This document shows positions 40,581-49,376 of a stretch of DNA of 64,000 nucleotides, one piece after another. Origin of the DNA: Chrysophaeum taylorii. Lineage: Eukaryota; Sar; Pelagophyceae; Pelagomonadales; Pelagomonadaceae. The notes beneath the pieces were generated by a model. It did not search any database and was not told the origin of the DNA. It saw nothing but the letters and a program-made list of their open reading frames with translations. Both the position numbers and the translations under genes were made by a program. Position 1 is the stretch's first letter. Every line of letters begins with the position of its first letter. The DNA is taken from the NCBI GenBank assembly GCA_029834535.1, contig JAQMWT010000358.1, positions 62,001 through 126,000 on the forward strand, in the 5' to 3' direction.

Positions 40581-41825
40581 TCACGACTGCGCCAACTTGG
40601 CGGTGGTAATATTAGCTTTCGTGGCTGCAGCAAGGACGGTCGCAGCGCGGGCGAAAAGTGTCGAAGCACAGCGGAGCGGCCCGTCAAAATTAAGACCGAG
40701 GACCAGAGTAGCTTGGAGCGTCGCGCTTGTTGTGCACGGAGGCGAGATGATGAGGAGTAAAAGGGTGGTAGCGAGGAGAAATGGGCTCCTGGGCGTCGGG
40801 ATGCGAATAGTGGTGGTAGTGAGGAGATTGATGCCGGCAGCGATGGCAAGACTGGCGACAAGGGCGTGGCTCCTTGTGAAAAAAAGCAGTGTAAGGACAA
40901 CCTCGGGGAGGAACGGAAAATGCGGCGTCGACTTGAGGTCGAAGGTTAGCGGCACGTGTTCGAGCACGGCGAGTACAAACGCCGGAAGCGGAGCAAGGCC
41001 GAGCGCGAGCCAAATCATCGTCGCGTGTGGCGAGCACAACCCAACAAAGTAACGAGCGCCGCCGCTCTGTCGCGTCCCTTTGAGCGTCTCGCCGAAAGTA
41101 AATCGCGCGAGTCTCACGACGCCCGCGGTCGCAAAGGTCGCCGCTGCCAGGGGCATTCGTCTCCAGGCGAGCACAGCAGGCGCAATGGCCCAGGCTACGA
41201 CGTCGGCGGCCGAGTCGTAGCGCGCGCCGAATTCGGTACACGCGTCCAGCGCTCGTGCCGTCGCCCCATCCAAAGCATCGCACCAGAGGCCCACCACGAG
41301 CCAGTATTCGCTGGCACCCAGGACCACCGCAAGCCCACTCGCCAGGTTGCACGTCGTCAACGCAGTCGGCACCAACAGCTTAGACCAACAGCTGAGTGCG
41401 TCTTTGATGACGGCAAAACGGCGCTGCGTGGTCGAGATGTCCACCGTTCGCGGCAAGTACACCGTTTCGATCCCACACCAATCGAACTCGCCAACGTGGT
41501 CGTCGCCCATCACCAAGATCTGAGCATCGTAGCGCTCGCAGTACTCTCTCTTCGCGTCGAGGCTGTGCTCGTCGAAGACTACATCGACACACCGCAGGGA
41601 GCGCACAATCTCTTTCCGCTCCGTTTCCGGCACCGTTGGTACGCGTTTTTTCTTCTTATAAGTCAACGCATCCGTGCTCACGCCTACCACCAAGCGAACT
41701 CGAGGCCCAAGCTTGCTTCGCGCGACGTCGAGTGCGCGCTCCAACAGGCGGAGATGGCCCTTGTGGAACAGATCGAACGTACCGAAGGTGATAACCGTCG
41801 CTCTCTCGAAGGAGTCTGATCGCAT
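40581..41825 (-). CDS. Fusion: cytidylyltransferase + CDP-alcohol phosphatidyltransferase (PssA-like)
   Basis: 414 residues, intronless. Residues 8-140 are a nucleotidyltransferase of the glycerol-3-phosphate/ethanolamine-phosphate cytidylyltransferase type: TFGTFDLFHKGHLRLLERA (HxGH), RVPTVPETERKEIVRSLRCVD, and YLPRTVDISTTQRR, equivalent to the RTxGISTT motif. Residues about 150-390 are an integral-membrane CDP-alcohol phosphotransferase. The signature DGATARALDACTEFGARYD then SAAD fits DGx2ARx8Gx3Dx3D exactly. Flanks (LTTCNLASGLAVVLG, ADVVAWAIAPAVLAW) look like phosphatidylserine synthase PssA. It presumably makes a CDP-alcohol from CTP and/or transfers a phosphoalcohol in membrane lipid synthesis. 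Archaeal inositol-phosphate enzymes show a similar two-step fusion, but the second domain differs. Substrates unknown. Confidence 0.82.
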   Translation of the reverse strand: MRSDSFERATVITFGTFDLFHKGHLRLLERALDVARSKLGPRVRLVVGVSTDALTYKKKKRVPTVPETERKEIVRSLRCVDVVFDEHSLDAKREYCERYDAQILVMGDDHVGEFDWCGIETVYLPRTVDISTTQRRFAVIKDALSCWSKLLVPTALTTCNLASGLAVVLGASEYWLVVGLWCDALDGATARALDACTEFGARYDSAADVVAWAIAPAVLAWRRMPLAAATFATAGVVRLARFTFGETLKGTRQSGGARYFVGLCSPHATMIWLALGLAPLPAFVLAVLEHVPLTFDLKSTPHFPFLPEVVLTLLFFTRSHALVASLAIAAGINLLTTTTIRIPTPRSPFLLATTLLLLIISPPCTTSATLQATLVLGLNFDGPLRCASTLFARAATVLAAATKANITTAKLAQS

Positions 41826-42427
41826 CTTACAAGGTGCAAGCTGTCATGACCCGGGACACCTTCTCCTTGAACTCTAATGTTGAATTCAACACAACGCTCG
41901 TATTTCGCCGAATGTGCCAGCCGAAGCCTTGTTGCCCGGCGCTTTCGTGGAGAGCAGAACATTGGTGGTGTGTTGCGCTTTCTCGATGCGCTGGTGGTAG
42001 AAAAGAGGGCAGCCGTGCCGGTTGTGGTGGTGACGCGCCACTGTTTTTTCTACGGTGTCTTGCTAGCTGACGAGTTCGACTACTATACGGCCTGGTCGTC
42101 GATAGGTAGGTAGGTAGTACGGTCGATTCGTCGTAGTCGTCGAGCGCAGGAACCTCCATTGATTGACGCGCGTTCCTCCCACTCGTGGATACCGCATGAT
42201 ACCTCGCGGTCATATGCCTCCACATCCATCTTCGCATTTTAGCTGTGTCGTTGCCGACGTCGACATCAGCAACCGCGGCGCCCGGCGGCCTTTCTCAACT
42301 ACCTTATGTATCGCGATCGCCGTGCCCTGTCGCACCCTAAACTTTTCACACCACTTTTTTTTTGTCGCCTAGACTCCACCCCCCAGTTTATTAGAGGGTG
42401 GAAATCTAGAGGCCAAGGTGGATATGC
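41826..42427. other. Divergent intergenic region
   Basis: 602 nt between the divergent fusion gene and the START-like gene. It holds a short (GTAG)n tract near 42103-42117 and a T-run near 42354. Reading frames here look non-coding. Confidence 0.45.
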
Positions 42428-43588
42428 ATGTATCATCGTGACGTGGAGGACGCGGTGGAGGCGCAGTTGCGCGAGGCTATCGCCAAGTTCGAGAACGACG
42501 AGTATACGGAGGCCGTGCTAAGGCTTCGGGAGGTGGTGGGTTCGCGGGTCGGGCCTCGCGAAGTGGAGTCGGTCGTGGGGGGTCTGGTGGGGAAATCGTC
42601 GCAAGAGGTCGCGTTGAAGTGCCGAGCAATCGCCGAATGCGACGCCGAGCTGGTGTCGCTCCTGAGCGACATGCTGGACTCGTCGCGATGGCATCCGTAC
42701 TACGAGTCGCGCGGCATCAAGGTGTCCCTCGAGGAGAGCAGCGATCGTCTGATCCGAGTGAAATGCGAGGGTTCGTGCGACGTCGACGCTTTCGCCATTT
42801 GCGCGAGCCTGCTCGAGGTCGACCTCTTTCCCGAGTGGATGCCGGGCGTCGACGAGGCCGCCATCTTCAAAAAGGTTTCGCGGTTTCGTAAACTCGTCCG
42901 AGTCTCGGGCAAAAAGCCTTGGCCGATGAAGCGCGACGAGGCTGCCGTCGTCGCCTACGGCGACGTCGTCGACTGCGCGCGATTCGTTGGAGGGGAGAGC
43001 CGGGGCGCCGTCGCGGTGTACATGAAACCCGCCTCCTCCGACGTCGTCCCGCGGACCAAGGGCAGACATCAGATATCCATTACGGGGGGATGGCTCATCG
43101 AGCCGATATGCGACAAAAGTTCGCGGGTCACGCTCGTCGCCAAGGTCGATCCCCGCCTCCGTTTCCTGCCTTCGTGGGTTATCAACTTTGTCGTCAAGAA
43201 CCTCGCCTACCTCTTCATCCCGATGATCGCCAAGCACGCCACGAGCTTTGCTCGCCCACACGGTCGACACACGGATAGAATCGACGTCCAGCCCGATATT
43301 TACTGCGAAATCGAAAGACGCCTCGCCACGTTGCGCTCGACAAAAACCCACGAAACTACAGATGCTGGTGGACAACAACCCGAAGCGCCGCCGCCGGTTG
43401 ATGACGTGCCCTGGCCGACCGACGACGCTAGCGCACGCCGTCCTCTCGAGGCTGCCGCTATTTTCGAAAAAAAAAAGCCTGTCGCCTCGGCCGCGCCACC
43501 TCGGGTGGTCGCGACGGTGTGGCTACGTGGCTATTTTCTACCTCTCTTCGCCTTGGTCCTCGCCTTATTCGTCTCGCGTATCTCGTGA
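42428..43588 (+). CDS. START-like lipid-binding protein with C-terminal membrane anchor
   Basis: 386 residues. Residues 1-75 are helical. Residues about 85-285 resemble a START/SRPBCC lipid-transfer fold: WHPYYESRGIKVSLEESSD, LLEVDLFPEWMPGVDEA, VDCARFVGGESRGAVAVYM, GGWLIEPICDKSSRVTLVAKVDP, then the long C-terminal helix LPSWVINFVVKNLAYLFIP. A Pro/Asp linker leads to a terminal TM (YFLPLFALVLALFVSR, about 365-384), suggesting a tail anchor. It would shuttle a lipid between membranes. Its neighbour makes phospholipid head groups, a suggestive but unproven link. Confidence 0.7.
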   Translation: MYHRDVEDAVEAQLREAIAKFENDEYTEAVLRLREVVGSRVGPREVESVVGGLVGKSSQEVALKCRAIAECDAELVSLLSDMLDSSRWHPYYESRGIKVSLEESSDRLIRVKCEGSCDVDAFAICASLLEVDLFPEWMPGVDEAAIFKKVSRFRKLVRVSGKKPWPMKRDEAAVVAYGDVVDCARFVGGESRGAVAVYMKPASSDVVPRTKGRHQISITGGWLIEPICDKSSRVTLVAKVDPRLRFLPSWVINFVVKNLAYLFIPMIAKHATSFARPHGRHTDRIDVQPDIYCEIERRLATLRSTKTHETTDAGGQQPEAPPPVDDVPWPTDDASARRPLEAAAIFEKKKPVASAAPPRVVATVWLRGYFLPLFALVLALFVSRIS

Positions 43589-43895
43589 CGGCCGCTATTT
43601 ACTTTACGACGACGACGACGACTTTTCTCCGACGTCGGTCGATTACCCGCTCTGGCGGAGTGCTTCCGCCCTGCACACATCACCTTACCCCCGCCCTTCT
43701 CGCGCGTATACACCATAATTGCGAGAATCCTGCTATAATATTAGATGGTGGTTTGTGACTCGACTCGTCCACCTCGGGTGGGTGGTGAAAAGTCGAAAGT
43801 TGGGTGTTGTTGGTCGTTGGCATCTAGTTTTTTCCTTATATCCCTGGAAAGTTGTCGTAATAGTAGCTGGTTGGATTGTCTTAGCGATTTATTTT
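43589..43895. other. Convergent 3' flank
   Basis: 307 nt between the START-like and carotenoid isomerase genes. It has a short (GAC)n tract near 43605-43622 and AT-rich patches. No gene seen. Confidence 0.45.
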
Positions 43896-46082
43896 TCAAA
43901 CGGCGGCCGTCGTGTTGATCGCAGGATTACTGTCAAGCGAGGATGATCCCGCGGTCGCGGCGGACTCGGGGGTGCCTCGGAGCTCGGAGGAAGGCGTCAA
44001 GGCGGAGACGAAGGGTCGGTAGAGCCACTGGAACGGGCCCGGGTCGAGGAAATTGTAGATGGGTGCTTTCTTGGCGGTGGACTCGAGCATGTCGACGTGG
44101 TTTTCGAGGGTGGTGAGGGTGTTAGCGGCGATGACGCCCGAGGCGGCGGCCGAGGGCGTCCCAATACCGGGAAACGTGGAATCGCCGCAGCGGAGGAGAC
44201 CGTCGATCGGCGTCTTCAAGTTAGGAAAGGGGAAGGGAAGGACGGCGCCGAGGAGACCGGCGTAGGGCGCGGCCGAGCCCGCAGCCCAGGCCATGCCGTA
44301 GGTACCCTTGTCGCGGCGGAGAAAGGCCTCGTGGGCGAGGGGCGAGCCGATGATGTGGAAGACGGCGCGCTCCTTCGCGTCGGGGATACATTTTTCGAGC
44401 GCGCGCCAGAGGACCTCGGCGCGTTCGGCCTTGTAGGCCTCGTACTCTGGGGTGCCGGGCTTGAGCGCGATCCACGGCTCGTAGGGCTCGCCCCCGCTGC
44501 TGTAGACGTGTATCGTGTGTTTACCCGGCGGGCAGACGGAGGGGTCCTTGACCGAGGGGATGAAGAAGGAACAGAGATTTTGGGAGTCTTGCATCGAGCG
44601 GCCCCAGTCCTGGATGACGAGGTGTGCGGGGCTGCCGCCCCTCGCGAGCGCGGCCTGCCAGGTCGGGTGGTCTTCGAGGCGTTTGCCGTCGACGACTTTT
44701 TCGGCGTCGACGGCTACGAACAGGTGCAAGATGGCGCCGTGGCGCGGCAACTGGCCGAGGGTTGCACGCCAATCGGCGATTTTGGGTGTTTGGGCGTTCT
44801 TGAGGAGCTTGATGGTGTCGAAGGGCGTCGCGTTGGAGACGACGGCGCGCTTCGCCTTGATCACCGCGCCGTTCTTGAGCCTGACGCCGACCGCGCGGTC
44901 GCTCTCGTCGTCGACCAAAATCTCATCGACGTGCGCGTTGAGCTGGAGCTTCATGCCGTGCTTTGACCCTCCGCGATACAAGGCCCGCGCGATGTTCTCG
45001 GTGCCGCCGACGGGAACCGAGTAGGCGCACGACGGCTCGAAGAAGCGTTCGATAATGTAGAGAAGGTGAGCCGTCATCGCGCCCTTGGCCGGAAAGCCGC
45101 AGAAGATGCACATGGTGTCGATGAAGTTTCGCAAAAACGGCTCCGTGACGAGCTGGTCGACCGTCTTGTGGAGCGAGTCGAAGGTCAGCGGGAGGTCGAG
45201 GAAGACGTCGGGGTGCGTCGTCACGAAAGGCAACGAGCCCGCCGTCGTCGCCAGGAAGCCCGCGTCCTGCCGGAGGTTGAGAAGCGAGACAGCCGTCGTC
45301 GATCCGCCCAGAGTCTTGAGACGCCGACACAGTGCCTTCCACTCTTTGATCGCGAGCTCGCCGTCCTCGGCGTGCTCTCGCAGCGCCTCGAAAAACCCGC
45401 CCGGAGCCTCGGGATCTCCGAGCTGGAACCGCCAGTACCGCGTCGGGCCCGTGCCGTCCGTGTTCGAGGTTGGGACCCAGTACCCCAGCCCGTCGTACGT
45501 CTCCACCTCGAGGGTCTCGTCGAGGGCGTCGATCAATATCCGCAACGGGTTGAGCGACGGCTTGTCGAGCCCCTCGAAGATCGACGGCCCTACCTCGAAC
45601 GAGTACTTTTCGCCGTTCACGGTTCTCGAAAACGTGTGCGCCGATCCCCCCATCTTTATGTGTGACTCCAGCACGATCGCCTTCGACCCGTACTTGGCGA
45701 TCAGGGCACCGCACGCGAGCCCGCCCATGCCCGACCCGATGACCACCACGTCGTACTCGCCGCTCTCGCCCGACATCCCGTCGCCCGTGCCCTTGTACAC
45801 TGGCTTATCGTACACCTTTTCCCGCTCCGTGTCGTAGCTAAACGTCATCACCTTGTCGCGGCTCGTCTCCAGGGTCTGCTCCACGTTCTCGTTCACCATC
45901 ATGCTTGCCGCGCATCGTCGTCGTCTTCCTCCCCCTAATTGCTGCCCAGACCAAGATGACGTCGAAACTCTCGCCGCAAAGGAGGGCGACAGAAACCTCT
46001 GGGTGGCGCTGCTGCTCGAGAGCTGGAAAGTCTGAGACCTCGCCCACAGCCAGCACACCACCAAAGCGCGAATCCACACCAT
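43896..46082 (-). CDS. Carotenoid isomerase-like (CRTISO) FAD oxidoreductase, plastid-targeted
   Basis: 728 residues. The ATG at 46082 opens a signal peptide (MVWIRALVVCWLWARSQT) followed by FQLSSSS, again a Phe at the plastid cleavage site, then a Ser/Arg transit region. The Rossmann dinucleotide motif is VVIGSGMGGLACGALIAKYG, followed by VLESHIKMGGSAHTF and FEVGPSIFEGL. VPVGGTENIARALYRGG and CGDSTFPGIGTPSAAASGVIAA (read in parts) match the CRTISO/phytoene desaturase C-terminus. It isomerises or saturates poly-cis carotenoids in the plastid. Which step it performs (prolycopene isomerase or a paralogue such as CRTISO-like or retinol saturase) cannot be settled here. Confidence 0.85.
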   Translation of the reverse strand: MVWIRALVVCWLWARSQTFQLSSSSATQRFLSPSFAARVSTSSWSGQQLGGGRRRRCAASMMVNENVEQTLETSRDKVMTFSYDTEREKVYDKPVYKGTGDGMSGESGEYDVVVIGSGMGGLACGALIAKYGSKAIVLESHIKMGGSAHTFSRTVNGEKYSFEVGPSIFEGLDKPSLNPLRILIDALDETLEVETYDGLGYWVPTSNTDGTGPTRYWRFQLGDPEAPGGFFEALREHAEDGELAIKEWKALCRRLKTLGGSTTAVSLLNLRQDAGFLATTAGSLPFVTTHPDVFLDLPLTFDSLHKTVDQLVTEPFLRNFIDTMCIFCGFPAKGAMTAHLLYIIERFFEPSCAYSVPVGGTENIARALYRGGSKHGMKLQLNAHVDEILVDDESDRAVGVRLKNGAVIKAKRAVVSNATPFDTIKLLKNAQTPKIADWRATLGQLPRHGAILHLFVAVDAEKVVDGKRLEDHPTWQAALARGGSPAHLVIQDWGRSMQDSQNLCSFFIPSVKDPSVCPPGKHTIHVYSSGGEPYEPWIALKPGTPEYEAYKAERAEVLWRALEKCIPDAKERAVFHIIGSPLAHEAFLRRDKGTYGMAWAAGSAAPYAGLLGAVLPFPFPNLKTPIDGLLRCGDSTFPGIGTPSAAASGVIAANTLTTLENHVDMLESTAKKAPIYNFLDPGPFQWLYRPFVSALTPSSELRGTPESAATAGSSSLDSNPAINTTAAV

Positions 46083-46227
46083 CGCGCGGATCGCAACCAG
46101 ATCGATCAACCTTCTGACTCAGCTCCGTTCTCAAACGGATCCACCAACCTCAACCCACTGAACCCAAGTGTTAATAATAACCCTTATTAATTCATTCATT
46201 ACCCCTCTTATTTTTGTTGCGTCGCAA

Positions 46228-46236
46228 AACCCTCGT
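46228..46236 (+). promoter_or_regulatory. AACCCTCGT motif before GT25 gene
   Basis: Exact copy of the recurrent 9-mer, 15 nt before the ATG, following an AT-rich stretch (TAATAATAACCCTTATTAATTC in parts). Confidence 0.3.
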
Positions 46237-46251
46237 CTGGAAAAGAAAGCC

Positions 46252-47199
46252 ATGTCCCTGACCGTCGGGAACGGAGAGTCACGGCTCCGCATGCGGGCGG
46301 GGGTCTCGTACGGGCGGCTCCTGGGCGCGTTTGCCAGGCACGTTGGACGCGACGCGGCCGATCTATCGCTCGAGCGGGGCCGATCTGTGGTGGCACTCGA
46401 CGAGATTGCTGCGGCGGACGAGACGCTCTTCGTGCGGGAACGCTTGCCCGCGTATGTGATCGTGTTGCGGCGCGACGCGAGGCGCGTCGAGCACGTTCAG
46501 CGACGCATTTTGCCCTTGGTCTCGTCCGCGAAGACCATCGACGCTGTCGATGGCGCCGACGCTCCAGCGCTCGTCTCCGCGCTCCGGCGCAACGACGTCC
46601 GGCTCTCGCCCGACTACGCGCGGACGGCGACCGTTGGCCAGCTCGGGTGTGCTTGCTCCCACATCGACGTCTGGCGCCGCGTCGCCGACGCGCTAGGACC
46701 GACAGTCGTCCTCGAGGATGACGCGTCGCCCGTCGATGACTTCGCGACTAAGCTCGAAAATCTCCTGCTCGAGGCCCGCGACCTCGAGTGGGACTGGATT
46801 TATCTATTTTACCACCCCGACTGTCACCGACACCTTCCCATCCCTGATAAGAGCCAAGTCCAACGCGCCTTCCAGACCTGGGGCACGGTCGCCTACGTTC
46901 TCGCGCCGCGCGGCGCGACGGTGCTCCTCCGAGAAGCCCGCGACGCCGCGCACGACGGGCCTATCGACCACCTCGTCATGCGACTTGCGAGGGACGGCGC
47001 GCTCCGCACGCTCTGCGCGACGCATATTCTCGCCGCTACGAGTGGCCAACTTAACCCGCTGCACCCCCCCCATCTCACCCCCCTCGGCTCAAACGTCTGG
47101 GGCACGCCCACCCTCCTCGACCAACAACAACAAAAACGCCCAAAGATGTCCAGCCATCTTCATGGTGCCCAGCCCGCCGCGGCAGATGCGAGGGCTTAA
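46252..47199 (+). CDS. GT25-family glycosyltransferase with ubiquitin/SUMO-like N-terminus
   Basis: 315 residues from the ATG at 46252 (MSLTVGNGESRLRMRAGV). Residues 1-62 look like a beta-grasp fold: a strand, YGRLLGAFARHVGRD as the helix, then LSLERGRSVVALDEIAA, similar in layout to SUMO. Residues about 65-270 match glycosyltransferase family 25. LPAYVIVLRRDARRVEHV starts the domain, QLGCACSHIDVWRRV and VVLEDDASPVDDF hold the donor-binding acidic motif, and GTVAYVLAPRGATVLL follows. GT25 enzymes transfer sugars such as galactose to collagen hydroxylysine or LPS. No signal peptide is evident, so location is uncertain. Confidence 0.75.
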   Translation: MSLTVGNGESRLRMRAGVSYGRLLGAFARHVGRDAADLSLERGRSVVALDEIAAADETLFVRERLPAYVIVLRRDARRVEHVQRRILPLVSSAKTIDAVDGADAPALVSALRRNDVRLSPDYARTATVGQLGCACSHIDVWRRVADALGPTVVLEDDASPVDDFATKLENLLLEARDLEWDWIYLFYHPDCHRHLPIPDKSQVQRAFQTWGTVAYVLAPRGATVLLREARDAAHDGPIDHLVMRLARDGALRTLCATHILAATSGQLNPLHPPHLTPLGSNVWGTPTLLDQQQQKRPKMSSHLHGAQPAAADARA

Positions 47200-47764
47200 T
47201 TATTAGAGTGTGCGCATAGGTGCACGGGGTCGTTGCGCTCCGCGTCTTTCCACCGCCGCCGCCGTATTCTAACGTGCGACGAGAAGGGGTGGGGTATCTA
47301 TACCCGCCGGCGGGTTCACGCAGGGCTCTTCGGGCGCTCCTTCTTCTCACCAGCCTCGGTTTCATTGGTGGCAGCGCGATGGAAGAGCGAGCGAGCTCGG
47401 GCCGGTTCGGCACTCGGAAGACGGTGGTCTCGCGGGGCCATGTGCGAGGCGAGCACCGTCGTGGCAAAAGGCAGCCCGTTGTCGTCGCGCTCGCCGAATT
47501 TCTGGCGAATTGGGGCTACAATGCCGCGAAATTAACTGTCCGCGCAGCCTCGGTGCATGGAGCGAATTCTTTGTAAGCCTGCAGTGAGGCCTAGCGCGAC
47601 GCCAACACACCGAGAGAAACGCCACGCGGACCTACCAGAAGCTTGGCGGGCCTCGCGAGCCGCTTCACTCCATCATCTGACTGGCACAACACGCGCCACG
47701 GCGCTGGGACTATACCCTACTCCCCGTGCATTGGGCTGATCTCTAGTTGTTTACAACACAAAGA

Positions 47765-47946
47765 GGCACCACTACTCGTCGGGGCCCATCCTCGCTTCGC
47801 CTGCCCCGCGGCTCGGCAATGACCCCGACGAGGCCTCGGTATTCCTCCGCCTTCCAGGCATCACTCACGTTCCCGCGAAACCCCCAGAAACCCTAAACGC
47901 CCTGCGTTCTCCCGTTAGCACCCCATCCCCTCTTAGCGGTCGTCCT
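47765..47946 (+). repeat. Diverged relic of the 57.3/57.6-kb repeat (retroelement ORF tail), opposite orientation
   Basis: TTCGCCTGCCCC and AATGACCCCGACGAGG here match the reverse complement of the repeats at 57.3 and 57.6 kb (TTCGCCTGCCCC, GATGACCCCGACTAGG), with substitutions. It translates to SPAPRLGNDPD versus SPAPRLGDDPD there. Both end near CCCCTCTTAGC. Confidence 0.7.
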
Positions 47947-49056
47947 TTCAACACCCCTCAAGCAAGATTCGATTCGATCAACATCGTCCAGAACCGTCTC
48001 AAGTCGAGCGAATCAACCCGAATCTGGGAGTTCGACTCAGTTCGTTGTACCCCTGTTCGAGTGGTTCGGAAATTATGTTGAATTTCGGAAACTCTGGCGA
48101 AACGGGAGAAAAACTCAACATTCGTGTCACAGGAAACGATGCGTTGCGAGTTGGAGGCGTCTTGAAAACAGTGCTAACAAGGACTTGTCGGTGGCGTTCG
48201 AATCGATCATAGCATCAATACTTTGTCGCGTTGATAGTCGCGCCTCTTCGAACGCCTTTGCGGTACAGAAGTCGCGACGCCGGTGCAACAACGCGACTGA
48301 GAGCGCCACCTTTGTGTGCGTCGCGTTCTGGGGGGACTTCCAGCATCGGCGCACATGCTGGAAGAGACCGTTGCCGTGAGCCGATCTAGTGACTCCTACA
48401 TTGTTTCGAGACTGTCACCAAGTGCGGACTTCGTGCACGAGGTCGCTTGAGCAAGATTGGTTCTCGGTTGATCGTATTACTGGGGAGCTGCGGATGCTGT
48501 GGGGCATGGAGCTTGGTCACAACCGAATGACGCGGCCTTACGCCGCGCAGTAATCTGATCGATTCGTCCACGTGATGATCGGAACGATCTGACACCACGA
48601 CGGTACGTGACGCGTCCCGGACTACCACGCGTAATACGCGAGAGCATTAATTTGCTCGGAAGTATCTGAAAAAAGCAAATCCGCCATCGATCTCAAGCAC
48701 TTCTACAGATACTCACGAGAGGGCGATGGAAACGTTGCTCGCCCCGAGTTTGATCCGTGCTCGATCAAGCGCGCAGGAAACGAACGACTTGTTTCCTTTG
48801 GGAACGAGACGCGATGCAGCACCGCACGTTGCCGTCGCTCAGGCGTCCGCCCGATATCCTGCGTCAAAGTTATTGTTTTAAGCACGGGCCACTTCAAATG
48901 CGACGTGTTTTAGCGCGTCCCGATGGACACCTCGATGTTTATGACCAGATCCAGCTTGGCGACGCGCCTATAAATGCTCGACTACATGAGACTGAGCCAA
49001 AGGGTTATGCGGAGAGTGTGGAGAGCGATCTCGCTCGCGAGTTGAGAACTAATCAC

Positions 49057-49101
49057 AAGAAGAAGAAGAAGAAGAAGAAGAAGAAGAAGAAGAAGAAGAA
49101 G
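49057..49101. repeat. (AAG)15 microsatellite
   Basis: 45 bp of uninterrupted AAG in an intergenic region. Confidence 0.95.
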
Positions 49102-49145
49102 CCAAATGCCGGCCTTATCTGCCCCAAGAACCCCGTGGACTGTGT

Positions 49146-49183
49146 CCTCTCCTCTCCTCTCCTCTCCTCCCCTCACCTCTCCT
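49146..49183. repeat. CCTCT pentanucleotide microsatellite
   Basis: Tandem CCTCT units, perfect for about 24 bp then imperfect. Confidence 0.85.
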
Positions 49184-49376
49184 CCACACATCGAAGCCTT
49201 CCTTCAACGGGGTGCGGCGACGCTTCAGCAAAGCCTCCAAGCCAGAAATGTGCGCGAGAAGCGCCGAAGCGCGATGGTTCCAAGAGTGGTCATCATTGGG
49301 TACGAGCGAGCGCTCGCAAGGAAACGAACATCGAAGAAGAAAGGCTGTCGCGAGTGTCAAAAAGTAGGAAGTAGGA

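Larger units (their letters stand above)
47200..49376. other. 2.2-kb gene-free region with repeats
   Basis: No gene supported. It contains a diverged relic of the 57-kb repeat family (47765-47946), a 45-bp AAG satellite and a CTCCT satellite. The remaining open frames are short and unrecognised. Confidence 0.55.

Noticed and set aside
41827-42237. Minus-strand ORF of 136 aa upstream of the lipid fusion gene
   Set aside because: Composition is irregular, it overlaps a likely promoter, and it resembles no family.
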